In this document: positions 1-9,716 of the stretch, piece after piece | Position numbering within the stretch: position 1 is the first letter of the stretch | Layout: the number at the start of each line of letters is the position of its first letter | Origin: Sphingobium sp. YR768 | Lineage (GTDB): Bacteria; Pseudomonadota; Alphaproteobacteria; Sphingomonadales; Sphingomonadaceae | Assembly: GCF_900111125.1 (NCBI RefSeq) | Contig: NZ_FOGE01000002.1 | Location: forward strand, 248,001-312,000 | Length of the DNA: 64,000 nucleotides | Direction of reading: 5' to 3' | Translations under genes and position numbers: made by a program | The notes under the pieces: model-generated | The model's input: the letters and a program-made list of their open reading frames with translations, nothing else | What the model was told of the DNA's origin: nothing | Databases searched by the model: none

Positions 1-89
1 GTCGAGGTGATCAGGAAGCCCTTGTCATTCACTTCGCTGTTCAGCGAGTCAAAAAAGGCCTGGTCGGGCTGCGTCCCCATCGGCGGCAT
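1..89 (-). CDS. nuoB: NADH-quinone oxidoreductase subunit B, N-terminal fragment
   Basis: This is the first ~30 codons of a leftward gene that runs off the window. Translation gives MPPMGTQPDQ, then a stretch ending NDKGFLITST, which I recognise as the N-terminus of sphingomonad NuoB, the Fe-S (N2 cluster) subunit of respiratory complex I. The cysteines that bind the cluster lie outside the window. It follows nuoA directly, as in the usual nuoAB order. The start is uncertain: I chose the ATG at 87-89, but an in-frame TTG at 123-125, overlapping the end of nuoA, would add the residues [11 protein letters not shown]. Confidence 0.8.
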   Translation of the reverse strand, partial: MPPMGTQPDQAFFDSLNSEVNDKGFLITS

Positions 90-115
90 GGTGCCGGGGA
101 TGGGACTGGTCAGTT

Positions 116-508
116 CTACTCCCAATCGAGTGCTCCCTTCTTCCACGCATAGACGAGGCCGAGCACCAGCTCCGCTATGAAGATCATCATCGTCGCCCAG
201 CCGGCCCAGCCGATCTGGTCGAGGCTTACAGCCCAGGGAAACAGGAACGCCGCTTCAAGATCGAAGATGATGAAGAGAATGGCGACCAGATAGAAGCGCA
301 CGTCAAACTGGCTACGCGGCTCTTCGAACGCGGGAAAACCGCATTCATATTCGGAGAGCTTGGCAGGGTCGGGCTTGTGCGCACCGGTGAGGCGGCCAAC
401 CAGCATCGGCAGAAACACGAATGCCGTGGAGAGCAGCAAGGCAATCCCGAGAAAGATCAGGATCGGCAGATATTGGGCGAGATCGACCAATGTTATCCCC
501 TGGGACAA
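116..508 (-). CDS. nuoA: NADH-quinone oxidoreductase subunit A
   Basis: This is a membrane-arm subunit of proton-pumping complex I. The 130-residue product has three hydrophobic helices (about residues 10-38, 70-92 and 100-122). It carries the conserved NuoA loop YECGFPAFE and the following [18 protein letters not shown] segment, which mark the family unambiguously. Length is normal for NuoA (about 120-145). It is the first gene of a leftward nuo operon, with nuoB starting within about 30 bases of its stop. The start given is a TTG with no clear Shine-Dalgarno site. A second in-frame TTG seven codons downstream is possible, so the exact N-terminus is uncertain. Confidence 0.95.
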   Translation of the reverse strand: MSQGITLVDLAQYLPILIFLGIALLLSTAFVFLPMLVGRLTGAHKPDPAKLSEYECGFPAFEEPRSQFDVRFYLVAILFIIFDLEAAFLFPWAVSLDQIGWAGWATMMIFIAELVLGLVYAWKKGALDWE

Positions 509-838
509 ATTGTCATTGTTGGGGGCGCTTTAGGCCCGCTGCACATGCGAAGCAAGGGGCCAAGGGTGTGAGAATGATTCGCAAGAAATCCGCCACTTAA
601 CGGGGCTTTGAGGATGGCCGCGAACCCCTTGCCATCAACCTCCCGGCCATCCGGTCACTTGCGCTGGAAAGCCCCTGAAAACCAGCATTTGACCGTTTTC
701 AGATGCTTCAGCGCACTCTGGGAAAGGGCTGCTCTCGGCCCGCCACTTTTGATCCTTCGGCGGCACGCTCCACGCACAACAGATGCACGTTTCACGACCA
801 TGCAACGCCGCAGAAACCCTTCGTCATCGTCGGACACG
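509..838. other. Intergenic gap upstream of nuoA, no gene seen
   Basis: About 330 bases separate nuoA from the terminator of the next leftward gene. Short open frames on both strands have no recognisable product and no convincing ribosome binding site. The segment presumably holds the nuo operon promoter and leader, but I could not assign a specific promoter element. Confidence 0.5.
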
Positions 839-895
839 AAAAAGGGCCGCTGCCGGAGGGCTACGTCCTTCGACAGCCCCGGCAGCGACCCTTTG
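839..895 (-). terminator. Rho-independent terminator after the inositol monophosphatase gene
   Basis: On the minus strand a 16-bp stem (AAAGGGTCGCTGCCGG against CCGGCAGCGGCCCTTT, one G-U pair) closes a loop of about 22 nt. It is followed directly by TTTTT. It lies 24 bases past the stop of the gene ending at 919 and reads in the same direction. Confidence 0.8.
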
Positions 896-918
896 AAACG
901 ACTCGCCAGATATTGGGA

Positions 919-1734
919 TCAGCGCAGCGCGCCGGCCACCAGCTTGTGCAGCTTGCTGTGAATCGCGTCGTTGCCGGCGATCACTTCCTTGCGCTCGATC
1001 GGCTGATCGCCGCCACGGAAATCGCTGGCGAAGCCGCCAGCCTCTCGCACGAGCAGCAGGCCGGCAGCCACATCCCAGGGCTGAAGGCCGCTTTCCCAAT
1101 AGCCGTCATAGCGGCCCGATGCGACATGGGCGAGGTCGAGCGAGGCAGCGCCGAAACGACGGATGCCCGCGACCGAGGGAGCCACCGCGCCGAAGATGCG
1201 GGTCCATTCCGCCATATTGCCATGGCCCATGAACGGGATGCCGGTGGCGATCACGCAATCGGCCAGGTCGCGGCGGGCCGACACGCGCAGGCGCTGGTCA
1301 TGGCGCCAGGCGCCCCGGCTCTTTTCCGCCCAATAGCTTTCGTCCGTCACCGGCTGATAGATGAGGCCGGTGGTCACTTCGCGCTTGTTGCCGTCAAAGA
1401 GAGGCTCCTCGACCGCGATCGAGATGGCGAAGTGCGGGATGCCGTGCAGGAAGTTGGTGGTGCCATCCAGCGGATCGATGATCCAGCGCGGCTTGGTGGG
1501 ATCGCCTTCGATCACGCCGCCTTCTTCCAGCAGGAAGCCCCAGTCGGGACGCGCCTTCTGAAGCTCTTCCACCAGGGTCTTTTCAGCCTGCTGGTCCGCC
1601 TTGGACACGAAGTCCGCCGGACCCTTGCGGCTGACCTGAAGATGTTCGACTTCGCCGAAGTCGCGGCGCAGCTTGGAGCCGGCCTTGCGCGCGGCGCGTT
1701 CCATGACGGTGAGGAGGCCGGAATGCGATACCAT
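919..1734 (-). CDS. suhB: Inositol-1-monophosphatase family protein (SuhB-like)
   Basis: A Mg2+-dependent phosphatase of the inositol monophosphatase family, 271 residues, normal length. The three metal-binding motifs are visible: EEGG (about residue 70), IIDPLDGTTNF (about 85-95) and WDVAAG (about 220). The family hydrolyses myo-inositol-1-phosphate and related sugar phosphates, and SuhB homologues also act in rRNA antitermination. The substrate here cannot be read from sequence. It is followed by its own terminator. Upstream on the same strand lie a small secreted protein and efp, so these three may be co-transcribed. The ATG start at 1732-1734 gives a full family N-terminus. Confidence 0.9.
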   Translation of the reverse strand: MVSHSGLLTVMERAARKAGSKLRRDFGEVEHLQVSRKGPADFVSKADQQAEKTLVEELQKARPDWGFLLEEGGVIEGDPTKPRWIIDPLDGTTNFLHGIPHFAISIAVEEPLFDGNKREVTTGLIYQPVTDESYWAEKSRGAWRHDQRLRVSARRDLADCVIATGIPFMGHGNMAEWTRIFGAVAPSVAGIRRFGAASLDLAHVASGRYDGYWESGLQPWDVAAGLLLVREAGGFASDFRGGDQPIERKEVIAGNDAIHSKLHKLVAGALR

Positions 1735-1773
1735 GGTCTTGTCTCCGCCGCCCGGACAGGGGCGGCCTGTTGA

Positions 1774-2172
1774 TTATCTCTTGGGGGCGGACTTGGCGGC
1801 AGGCTTGGTCGCGGGCGGGCGATAGCCGCAGGTTCCGGCGACCACCGCCAGCATCTGCGACGCATCCTTGCGATCGACCTTGCCAGCGTTGGCGGCGATC
1901 ACCTTGTCCGCCTGCGCACTGATCTCCCCAATCGAATTGGAATAGAGGCAATCGAACAGCGCGTTCTTGACCGGCTGTTCAACCTCGTTCGACTGGAGCG
2001 CCGTCATCACGATGCGCAGCGTGTAGGCTGCACTGTCGAGTTGCGCCTTGGTGGGCGCGGCGCGCGATGGCGCCTGCGCCCATGCCGGTGCGGGGAGCGC
2101 AGCCGGGAGCACAACCGGCAGGGCGCCGATCGCGAAGATGGCGGCCAGTGCCGTGCTGCGCCCGGACCGCAT
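1774..2172 (-). CDS. Small exported protein of unknown function
   Basis: A 132-residue protein that I do not recognise. It starts with a Sec-type signal peptide: basic MRSGR, a hydrophobic alanine-rich core, and probable cleavage after AWA at about residue 32. The mature part has two cysteines (in ALFDCLYSN and AGTCGYRPP) that could form a disulfide, and it ends in a basic, alanine/proline-rich tail. Its start overlaps the efp stop by one base (TGATG), so it is translationally coupled to efp, and it is followed by the inositol monophosphatase gene. A periplasmic location is likely; the function is unknown. Confidence 0.75.
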   Translation of the reverse strand: MRSGRSTALAAIFAIGALPVVLPAALPAPAWAQAPSRAAPTKAQLDSAAYTLRIVMTALQSNEVEQPVKNALFDCLYSNSIGEISAQADKVIAANAGKVDRKDASQMLAVVAGTCGYRPPATKPAAKSAPKR

Positions 2173-2735
2173 CAGTCGGCCCGCTTCACATATTCGCGGG
2201 CATAGACATCGACGACGATGCGCGTGCCGCTGACGATGTGCGGCGGCACCATGACGCGCACGCCATTGTCGAGGATCGCCGGCTTGTAGCTGGCCGAAGC
2301 GGTCTGCCCCTTCACCACGGCGTCGGCCTCCACGACCGTCGCTTCGATGGTTTCGGGAAGCTGGACCGAAATCGGGCGCTCTTCATACATTTCCAGAACG
2401 ACCATCATGCCGTCCTGAAGGAAGGCCGCTGCATCGCCCAGCAATTCGGACGGCAGGTTGATCTGTTCGTAGGTTTCCTGATCCATGAAGACGAGCATGT
2501 CGCCTTCGGCATAAAGATACTGGAAATCCTTGGTGTCGAGTCGGATGCGCTCGACGCTTTCGGCGGAGCGGAAACGGACGTTATTCTTGCGGCCGTCGAT
2601 CAGGTTCTTGAGTTCCACCTGCATATAGGCGCCACCCTTGCCGGGCTGGGTGTGCTGAATCTTGACAGCGCGCCACAGGCCGCCCTCATATTCGATATTG
2701 TTGCCGGGACGGATGTCCACGCCGCTGATCTTCAT
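2172..2735 (-). CDS. efp: Elongation factor P
   Basis: EF-P binds ribosomes stalled at polyproline stretches and stimulates peptide bond formation. The 187-residue product has the three beta-barrel domains of the family. The loop carrying the modifiable lysine is present ([14 protein letters not shown], Lys33), as is the conserved C-terminal part ending ARE-YVKRAD. The lysine form suggests EpmA-type modification, but no epmA or epmB is in the window. It is the first gene of a tightly packed leftward group with the small exported protein. About 200 bases upstream (2736-2940) contain no gene and probably hold its promoter. Confidence 0.97.
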   Translation of the reverse strand: MKISGVDIRPGNNIEYEGGLWRAVKIQHTQPGKGGAYMQVELKNLIDGRKNNVRFRSAESVERIRLDTKDFQYLYAEGDMLVFMDQETYEQINLPSELLGDAAAFLQDGMMVVLEMYEERPISVQLPETIEATVVEADAVVKGQTASASYKPAILDNGVRVMVPPHIVSGTRIVVDVYAREYVKRAD

Positions 2736-2940
2736 GGGAAGAGCCTGCCTATATGTCTGAATGTGGAAAAGAGCCGGCCTCTCTTGAGGCTGGGCGCGCC
2801 TTTACAGCCGGACGGGCCGCAGGGCAAGGGGGTGCTTAACTTCGCACTTTTCCCGCAGATCTTGAACGCAAATTTCCTATGTTGGAAATTTTTCACCGTC
2901 CTGCGGGAAGTATAGCCTGTGGATGCCGCCATAGGACAGG

Positions 2941-3522
2941 TCAGCGCCGGACCAGCAGCGGATAGGGATTGACCGGTCGCCCGCCATGCCATGGTTCGCC
3001 CGGCTGCATGACATTCACCGCGAAGTGAAGGTGCGGCGCGGCCGGATCGGCATTGCCTGTGCTCCCGACCGTCGCGATGTGCTGGCCGCGCCGGAGCCTC
3101 TGCCCTTCGCGCAGGCCCGGCGCATAACCGTCCAGATGGGCATAATAATAGATGAGATGGCCATCCGCCGATCGTTCATAGAGGGTACGGCCGCCCGCCT
3201 CGCTCCAGAAGAGTTTTTCGATGCGACCGTCGGCAGCGGCCAGCACCGCCCTGCCCCGCGCCGCCATGATGTCGATCGCATCATGTGGCCGCGCGCCTCC
3301 CGCCCGCGCCTGCGTGAAACTATCCGTCAGGGCGGAGGCGGGAATGCCCTCGACCGGAATAAGCAACGGCCCCTGATCTGGCGGCCGGGAAGTTAAGGGT
3401 TTGGGCGCAGGCAAGACCTGGTCCGCCGGGACGATGCGCACGCAATATTGAGCGAAGGCGACACAAAGCAGCAGCGCCGTAATGCCGCCGCCCCATAACG
3501 CCCTCCTCCGCCGAGCGGTCAT
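2941..3522 (-). CDS. M23 family metallopeptidase, membrane-anchored
   Basis: A LytM-type peptidoglycan endopeptidase of 193 residues. After a basic N-terminus (MTARRRRALW) there is one hydrophobic segment that acts as signal anchor. The peptidase domain follows, with zinc motifs HDAIDI (HxxxD) and HLHF (HxH) and the usual PHDAIDI...GRAVLAAADGRI core. All zinc ligands expected for an active M23 enzyme are present. I chose the ATG at 3520-3522, not an upstream one, because it overlaps the stop of the L,D-transpeptidase gene by four bases (ATGA) and starts right before the anchor. The coupling suggests that the two act together in cell-wall remodelling. Confidence 0.88.
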   Translation of the reverse strand: MTARRRRALWGGGITALLLCVAFAQYCVRIVPADQVLPAPKPLTSRPPDQGPLLIPVEGIPASALTDSFTQARAGGARPHDAIDIMAARGRAVLAAADGRIEKLFWSEAGGRTLYERSADGHLIYYYAHLDGYAPGLREGQRLRRGQHIATVGSTGNADPAAPHLHFAVNVMQPGEPWHGGRPVNPYPLLVRR

Positions 3523-4631
3523 GCCTGAAACTTCGCCTTCACCCCGCTCTTCACCATTTGCGCCAGTCGGGCCGCATCCCAGTTGGTCAGGCGGATGCAG
3601 CCATGGCTTTCGGTACGGCCGATCAGTTGCGGTTCGGGCGTGCCGTGAATGCCATAATGATCCTTCGACAGGTCGATCCACACCACGCCGACAGGGCCGT
3701 TGGGGCCGGGTTTCAGCACCGCCTTCTGATCCTTGGCAGCAGCGTCCCAGAAGAGGTTGGGATTATAGTGAAATTCGGGATTGCGACTGACGCCCTTGAT
3801 CGTCCATTCGCCCAGAGGCAGCGGATCATGCTGTGACCCGGTGGTGACGGGGAATTGCGCGATCAGACGGTTGTCGCCATCATAGACCCGGAGCAGGCCT
3901 TCCGACTTGTCGACCACCAGATGGTCAGCCTGCGGCTGATCCTTCGCCACGCCAAGGCTGGCGAGCGTTTCGCCCCAGCCGCGCTCGTCCCCTTCGATCT
4001 TTGCGATGGGTTGACCGTCGATGGCTGGTACGCGGATCGTCGCGCCGGCACCGACCTTGGTATTCGGGGAATTGAGGGCGATCAGCGCTTCTGGCGTGGT
4101 GTGGAAACGCTCGGCCAGCTTTTCCAGCAGGTTGCGATAGGTAAGCGCGGGCAGGCTGGACTGTTCGTTCAGCCCCCTGGGAATGGTGAAGAAGGGACCG
4201 CGCGCGAAATCGGCGGGAATTTTCACCAGCCAGGTTGTGGGCCGCGCCTCCCCCTCCAGCAGGGCGGCGGTGGTTTTCTGGTCGAATTCGCCCGTCACCG
4301 GCAGGTTGCGGGCTTCCTGAAAGCCGCTCAGGGCGGCTTTGTAGCTCATGCCATCCTTCCCATCGAGCACGCCGGGGGAGAAGCCCGCACGGTCCAGCGC
4401 CACCTGCGCCATCAGGATGCGGTTGGGCTGTTTTGCATTCTGCTCCGGCACGATCGCGAAATCATAAGCTGCATTTTTCGCCACTGCCTGCGCTGCTACA
4501 TTGTCGACAGGCGGCCTGGCATCGGGCGCCTGCTGGCTGTCATTGGCATTCGTCATGCTGACATTGCAAGCGCCGCACAGCAGGGCGGCAAGCAACAGAT
4601 GATTTTTCAAGGCGCTACTCTCCAATTTCAT
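3519..4631 (-). CDS. L,D-transpeptidase (YkuD) with peptidoglycan-binding and LysM-like domains
   Basis: A periplasmic cell-wall enzyme that forms 3-3 cross-links or attaches proteins to peptidoglycan. The 370-residue product has a hydrophobic export segment at residues about 8-22 with cysteines at its end (a lipoprotein is possible, but the lipobox is not canonical). A peptidoglycan-binding motif follows (QVALDRAGFSPGVLDGK), then a LysM-like segment (LAERFHTTPEALIALN), then the YkuD catalytic core with HGT and the active-site SHGCIRL. The start at 4629-4631 is chosen because it precedes the export segment; the upstream in-frame extension is not signal-like. It is coupled by a 4-base overlap to the M23 gene. 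Confidence 0.9.
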   Translation of the reverse strand: MKLESSALKNHLLLAALLCGACNVSMTNANDSQQAPDARPPVDNVAAQAVAKNAAYDFAIVPEQNAKQPNRILMAQVALDRAGFSPGVLDGKDGMSYKAALSGFQEARNLPVTGEFDQKTTAALLEGEARPTTWLVKIPADFARGPFFTIPRGLNEQSSLPALTYRNLLEKLAERFHTTPEALIALNSPNTKVGAGATIRVPAIDGQPIAKIEGDERGWGETLASLGVAKDQPQADHLVVDKSEGLLRVYDGDNRLIAQFPVTTGSQHDPLPLGEWTIKGVSRNPEFHYNPNLFWDAAAKDQKAVLKPGPNGPVGVVWIDLSKDHYGIHGTPEPQLIGRTESHGCIRLTNWDAARLAQMVKSGVKAKFQA

Positions 4632-4748
4632 AAAGGGCACAACGCCCGTGGGCACAGAAGGCTGCACATCCGCCCCACATCGAAATACAGAGTAAAGGTC
4701 ATTCAAATCGCCATATGATCTCCAATATATCTTTTCATTTCCGTACGA

Positions 4749-4768
4749 TGTCTGAATATATTCAGACA
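4749..4768. promoter_or_regulatory. Perfect 20-bp palindrome between divergent genes (candidate operator)
   Basis: TGTCTGAATATATTCAGACA is identical to its reverse complement. It lies in the 215-base AT-rich gap between the L,D-transpeptidase gene (start 4631, leftward) and the putative outer-membrane protein gene (start about 4847, rightward). That placement suits a dimeric regulator acting on one or both. The cognate regulator is not identifiable. Confidence 0.55.
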
Positions 4769-4846
4769 AAATATATTTTCCTGATCGGCAATTCTGCTAT
4801 GACTGCGCCGGGTCGCTTTCACTATTCCATATCAGGGGATCGGGAT

Positions 4847-5935
4847 TTGAAACGCACAGCCACCATCATCTTCGCGCTGCTGGGCGGTATCGCCACCGCC
4901 CATGCCAATGAGCCTTGCGACGCCCCCGGCAGCATTCGCATGGAGCCATCATCCCGGCTGGATGATTTCGGATTGTTGCCCGGCACCTATGTCCCTATGA
5001 CTTTGTCCGACGGATCGGTTCGCCTGCCGGTCCAGCGCATCGGCCAGATGATCGCCTATATTCCGTTGGCCGATCTGGACAGCTTCGCCTTTCCCTACAC
5101 TTTGCTGCCCAACAGCCCGCTACAACTGACCTGCGGCAGCCCGGACAGCACCAATGCGCGGGCCATGACCGAAGCGCTGGATCTGGATTTCGATTTCGAC
5201 GGCCATGGGCGCAAGGGCGTCACCGCCTCGATCGGCAGTTTCGAGGCCGGAGCGGAGGATGGCGCACGGGCGTCGCTCAGCTATCGCCACGTCGTGCCCC
5301 TCAGCGGCCTGGGCGGCGCGCGACTGGCCATTTCCGTACCGCTACATTATGTCCGCGCCAACGATGTGCCGGGCCAGTGGCTCGCCGGACATGGCAGGGC
5401 CAGCGCCTGGTCGGCGGGTGTGCGGCTGGGCCTGCAAATCCCGCTTTCACCCAATTGGTGGATCACGCCGGCCATCAGCTACACCGCCATGGATGCGGAT
5501 CGTCTGCTGGGCGGCGACGGCGAAATGACGACATCATCGCTGTCGACCAACGGGCGCATTACCGGGATTTTGGGCGGCGAAGTGCAACTGGCCGGTCTGG
5601 TCGGCTATAGCCGGGCCGTGCGCACCGGTCTTACCGGACAGGATGCGGCCGACTATAGCCGTCAGCGCAATGGCTGGCTGTCCGCCGGCATCGCCTATCA
5701 GGCGCCGGTGGGACGCAGCATGGCGCTGCGCGCGGATTACAGCTTCACCCATGGCGGGAAGGACAGCCTGGCCTATGACAATACCCATCGCGCTAGCCTG
5801 ATGCTCAAATTCCTGCCTGTGTCGGAAAGCGCCCGCGCCGTGAGCATCGGCCTGACCTATGTCCGCGCCGAACATGCCCTGCCGGGCATGGCGGATTATA
5901 AGAGCCTGTCGCTGACGGGGAGCATCGCCTTTTAG
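4847..5935 (+). CDS. Putative exported beta-barrel outer-membrane protein
   Basis: About 362 residues with no family I can name. From the TTG at 4847 the product begins KRTATIIFALLGGIATAHA, a clean Sec signal peptide with cleavage before NEPCDAPG. A ribosome binding site (AGGGGAT) sits about 8 bases upstream. An ATG at 4799 is in frame but would bury the signal peptide. The C-terminal two thirds alternate polar and hydrophobic residues in repeated strands (for example SMALRADYSFTHGG and SARAVSIGLTYV) and end in SLTGSIAF. A terminal aromatic residue is typical of outer-membrane barrels. It is divergent from the L,D-transpeptidase gene across a 20-bp palindrome. Confidence 0.7.
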   Translation: MKRTATIIFALLGGIATAHANEPCDAPGSIRMEPSSRLDDFGLLPGTYVPMTLSDGSVRLPVQRIGQMIAYIPLADLDSFAFPYTLLPNSPLQLTCGSPDSTNARAMTEALDLDFDFDGHGRKGVTASIGSFEAGAEDGARASLSYRHVVPLSGLGGARLAISVPLHYVRANDVPGQWLAGHGRASAWSAGVRLGLQIPLSPNWWITPAISYTAMDADRLLGGDGEMTTSSLSTNGRITGILGGEVQLAGLVGYSRAVRTGLTGQDAADYSRQRNGWLSAGIAYQAPVGRSMALRADYSFTHGGKDSLAYDNTHRASLMLKFLPVSESARAVSIGLTYVRAEHALPGMADYKSLSLTGSIAF

Positions 5936-6012
5936 GGCCATGCGCCATCAACGATGCGGACATTTCACCAACCGGAAGCCGGGGGCCAACGCACCCCGGC
6001 CACCCGCTTCCA

Positions 6013-6720
6013 TCAGCGCGGAGGCGGCGCCTTGCTTGCGAGTATCGCTTCAAAAGCCGCGACGCCGGCCTTCGGGCCTTCGGGGTGGTTCCATACCGCG
6101 CCGCTGACCGCCAGAAAATCCGCGCCAGCTTCCACCAGCGGGCCGGCATTATCCGGCGTGATGCCGCCGATGGCGACACAAGGCAATTCGAACAAGGTGG
6201 TCCACCAGCCCAGAATCGACGGTTCGGCCAGATGGCTGACTTCCTTGGTGGTGGTGGGATAGAAGGCGCCGAACGCGACATAATCGGCCCCGGCCTCGCC
6301 CGCTTCCATCGCCATATGGCGGCTGTCATGGCAGGTGATGCCGATCTGGACCTTCGGCCCCAGCAGCTTGCGCGCGGCCTTCGGATCGCCATCGCCCTGC
6401 CCCAGATGCACGCCGTCGGCGCCCAGACGGTGCGCCAGCGCGGCGCTGTCATTGATGATGAAGGCGACATCCCGTTCGGCACAGAGCTTTTGCAGCGGGG
6501 CGGCGGCCTGCGCGATAGCCTCCTCGTCCAGCCCCTTCAGCCGCAACTGGAAGGCCGCGACCTTGCCGCCATCGAACGCGGCGGCGAGCTGATCGACGAA
6601 CGTCTCGTCGATCGTCGGCGGGGAGATCAGGTAGAGCTGGCACGCCGGGCGAAAGCCCTGTTCGAACTGGTCGGCAAAATGCGGATCGAGCGCCAGCTCT
6701 TCATCGGTAAAGTCGGTCAT
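6013..6720 (-). CDS. thiE: Thiamine phosphate synthase
   Basis: The enzyme couples the thiazole and pyrimidine (HMP-PP) moieties to make thiamine monophosphate. The 235-residue TIM-barrel product shows family signatures in order: FQLRLK (pyrophosphate and pyrimidine binding), [33 protein letters not shown] (flexible loop) and CVAIGGI. The N-terminus carries about 25 extra residues before the barrel, which is common in sphingomonads. It stands alone with no other thi genes or TPP riboswitch visible upstream. It is convergent with the preceding rightward gene across about 75 bases. Confidence 0.93.
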   Translation of the reverse strand: MTDFTDEELALDPHFADQFEQGFRPACQLYLISPPTIDETFVDQLAAAFDGGKVAAFQLRLKGLDEEAIAQAAAPLQKLCAERDVAFIINDSAALAHRLGADGVHLGQGDGDPKAARKLLGPKVQIGITCHDSRHMAMEAGEAGADYVAFGAFYPTTTKEVSHLAEPSILGWWTTLFELPCVAIGGITPDNAGPLVEAGADFLAVSGAVWNHPEGPKAGVAAFEAILASKAPPPR

Positions 6721-6817
6721 GCGCGCCTTATAGCCGTTCAGACGCGCACGCCAAGAGCATGGCGGCGGGCCTGCGCGCCTGATAGGGGAAGCCGTTCATA
6801 AAATTGGGGAAAGCATC

Positions 6818-7945
<1,128 letters not shown>

Positions 7946-7965
7946 ATTGACGTCTGGACGTCAAT
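7946..7965. repeat. Near-perfect palindrome after the DmpA-type gene
   Basis: ATTGACGTC-TG-GACGTCAAT, two perfect 9-bp arms separated by two bases. It directly abuts the stop codon of the upstream gene and a larger inverted repeat. It could fold in the transcript end or serve as a protein-binding site; no T-run follows. Confidence 0.5.
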
Positions 7966-8035
7966 CGTCATTGCGAGCGCAGCGAAGCAATCCATGTGGG
8001 TGTCAGTGGATTGCTTCGCTGCGCTCGCAATGACG
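7966..8035. repeat. REP-like inverted repeat (CGTCATTGCGAGCGCAGCGAAGCAATCCA type)
   Basis: Two perfect 29-base inverted arms (7966-7994 and 8007-8035) are separated by 12 bases, in the gap between convergent genes. The arm sequence is of a kind widely dispersed in bacterial genomes. It probably stabilises the 3' ends of both transcripts or acts as a bidirectional terminator. Confidence 0.75.
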
Positions 8036-8042
8036 AATTAAA

Positions 8043-8540
8043 TCAAAGGTTTTCAATCACCCGCCTAAACGCCGCCGGGTCATCCAGCCGGTGCGCCAGA
8101 TAACGGACCGTGCGGCGGCCCATCCTGACCGGCGGGTCCAGCGCGACGACGATATTGGGATGGGCGATCAGCGCGCCGTTGAAGACCCCCGCCGCCTCCA
8201 GATCGGCCAGCGTCCAATCGCTGCGCAGACCCGCCAGCTGCGAAAGGGGCACAGTGACGCTGCGCAGATGGCCGACGCGCCAGATAAGCTGGGTCGGGCC
8301 GATCCATATAGGGCAGCGTTTGAAGGAGCGGATGAAGCGCAGGAACCAGCCAAGGATGGCAAGGCTGACCAGCGACAGAATCAGCGCCGCGCGGCGGCTC
8401 CAGAGCGCCAGCAGCAAATGGACGACCCCGATCTCAATGATCATCAGGCCGACCAACACCCAGAGCATCGGAGCAACCGTCCGATGATAGGAAAAGGCGA
8501 CGCCGGACCCAGCCTCAGCCGGTCCGGCGCCGTCCGTCAT
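8043..8540 (-). CDS. Hypothetical membrane protein with two transmembrane helices
   Basis: A 165-residue protein that I do not recognise. The start ATG at 8538-8540 overlaps nothing and lies two bases past the aldolase stop, so it is very likely co-transcribed with fba. An acidic N-terminus of about 25 residues is followed by two hydrophobic helices (about residues 25-46 and 48-70). A cytoplasmic basic segment (RFIRSFKRCPIWIGP) follows, then a soluble part resembling a PH-like domain (LIWRVGHLRSVTVPLSQLAGL). A longer reading from 8621 would overlap the aldolase gene and is not favoured. Confidence 0.7.
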   Translation of the reverse strand: MTDGAGPAEAGSGVAFSYHRTVAPMLWVLVGLMIIEIGVVHLLLALWSRRAALILSLVSLAILGWFLRFIRSFKRCPIWIGPTQLIWRVGHLRSVTVPLSQLAGLRSDWTLADLEAAGVFNGALIAHPNIVVALDPPVRMGRRTVRYLAHRLDDPAAFRRVIENL

Positions 8541-8541
8541 G

Positions 8542-9447
8542 TCAGGCTGCGACCGGCTGCTTGGCGACCGATGCGCCGTGGATTTCATCGATCGCTTCAC
8601 CCAGCGAGGCGTTGAATTCATCTTCGGTCATCTGGTGGCGCAGATCGTTCAGCAGCGCGCGGCTGAAGCTGGCGATGATGCCGCGATTCTTGGCCAGTTC
8701 GGCGCAGGCTTCGGTGCGACTGAACCCGCCCGACAGCGCCACGACGCGCAGCACCTTGGGATGATCGACCAGCGGGTCGAACAGGCCGGGCTTGGCGGGC
8801 AGCGACAATTTGAGCATCACCTGCTCGCCTTCCGGCAGAGCGTCGAGGTTCTTCAGGATTTCCGCCAGCAGGATTGCGTCCGCTTCGGCGCGTTCGGGCG
8901 ACTTGATATTCACTTCCGGCTCGATGATCGGCATCAGGCCGCCGGCCAGCACCTGGCGGCCGACTTCAAACTGCTGCGCGACGACGGCGGCGATGCCTTC
9001 GGCATTGGCGAGGTTCACCACCGAACGCTCCTTGGTGCCGAACACGCCCAGCCCCTTGGCACGGGCCAGCAGCGCGTCGAGGCCCGGATTGGGCTTCATC
9101 AACTGAACGCCATTGGCTTCGTCTTCCAGACCCTTGTCGATCTTGATGAAGGGCACGACGCCACGTTCGATCAGCGCCGCCGGGGTCGGCTTGCCGTCGA
9201 CGGTGCCGTCCATGGTGCGTTCGAACAGGATCGCGCCCAGCACCTTGTCACCGGTGAAGGGCGGCGCGGTGATGACGCGGCTGCGCATCGCATGGATCAG
9301 GCCGAACATTTCCTCTTCGCTGCTCCAGGCGCCTTCTTCGATGCCATAGCCCTTGAGCGCCTTGGGCGTAGAGCCACCGCTCTGGTCGAGCGCGGCGATG
9401 AAGCCGTTACCGTCCGCGATCTTCTGCTTCATGTCCTGATCCAGCAT
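8542..9447 (-). CDS. fba: Class I fructose-bisphosphate aldolase
   Basis: A Schiff-base aldolase that interconverts fructose 1,6-bisphosphate with DHAP and glyceraldehyde 3-phosphate. The 301-residue product has GNGFIAALDQSGGSTPKAL near the N-terminus, PIIEPEVNI in the middle and the active-site lysine region VMLKLSLPAKPGLF, all typical of the bacterial class I (FbaB-like small form) family. The start at 9445-9447 has AGAAGG 11 bases upstream; a longer reading is not aldolase-like. pgk, gap and tkt lie 2-4 kb away on the same strand, so central sugar-phosphate genes cluster here, though not in one operon. An inverted repeat lies 60 bases upstream. Confidence 0.95.
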   Translation of the reverse strand: MLDQDMKQKIADGNGFIAALDQSGGSTPKALKGYGIEEGAWSSEEEMFGLIHAMRSRVITAPPFTGDKVLGAILFERTMDGTVDGKPTPAALIERGVVPFIKIDKGLEDEANGVQLMKPNPGLDALLARAKGLGVFGTKERSVVNLANAEGIAAVVAQQFEVGRQVLAGGLMPIIEPEVNIKSPERAEADAILLAEILKNLDALPEGEQVMLKLSLPAKPGLFDPLVDHPKVLRVVALSGGFSRTEACAELAKNRGIIASFSRALLNDLRHQMTEDEFNASLGEAIDEIHGASVAKQPVAA

Positions 9448-9507
9448 CTGCACATACCTTCTCTTGTGCGCGCGCCCTTGCACTGGCGCGCGAAAAAATG
9501 GGAGTTT

Positions 9508-9531
9508 CGACAGATGCTCCATCATCTGTCG
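9508..9531. promoter_or_regulatory. Inverted repeat upstream of fba (candidate operator)
   Basis: CGACAGATG-CTCCAT-CATCTGTCG, perfect 9-bp arms, about 60 bases before the fba start. The left part, TTTCGACAGATG (9505-9516), recurs exactly upstream of the tldD gene at 27441-27452. It is in the 269-base gap between fba and the divergent thioredoxin-like gene. Confidence 0.5.
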
Positions 9532-9716
9532 GCCGGGAGCGACATCCTGATTATGATCGCCGGTCTTCCGGCTGTTAGCCAGTCCCATGCCGCACCGCAA
9601 GAAACATCGGCGCAATTTGGGGGCGCGATTTTGGGCGGGAACGGCCTGTTATCGCTGGCATGTCCGATCGGTGATGCTATCGAGAGGGTGGGGTTTATAT
9701 GGGGGATGATGGCAGC

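Noticed and set aside
4632..4769. A longer L,D-transpeptidase start 46 codons upstream
   Set aside because: The added segment is not signal-like and contains the palindrome and AT-rich promoter region. The ATG at 4631 opens directly into the export segment.
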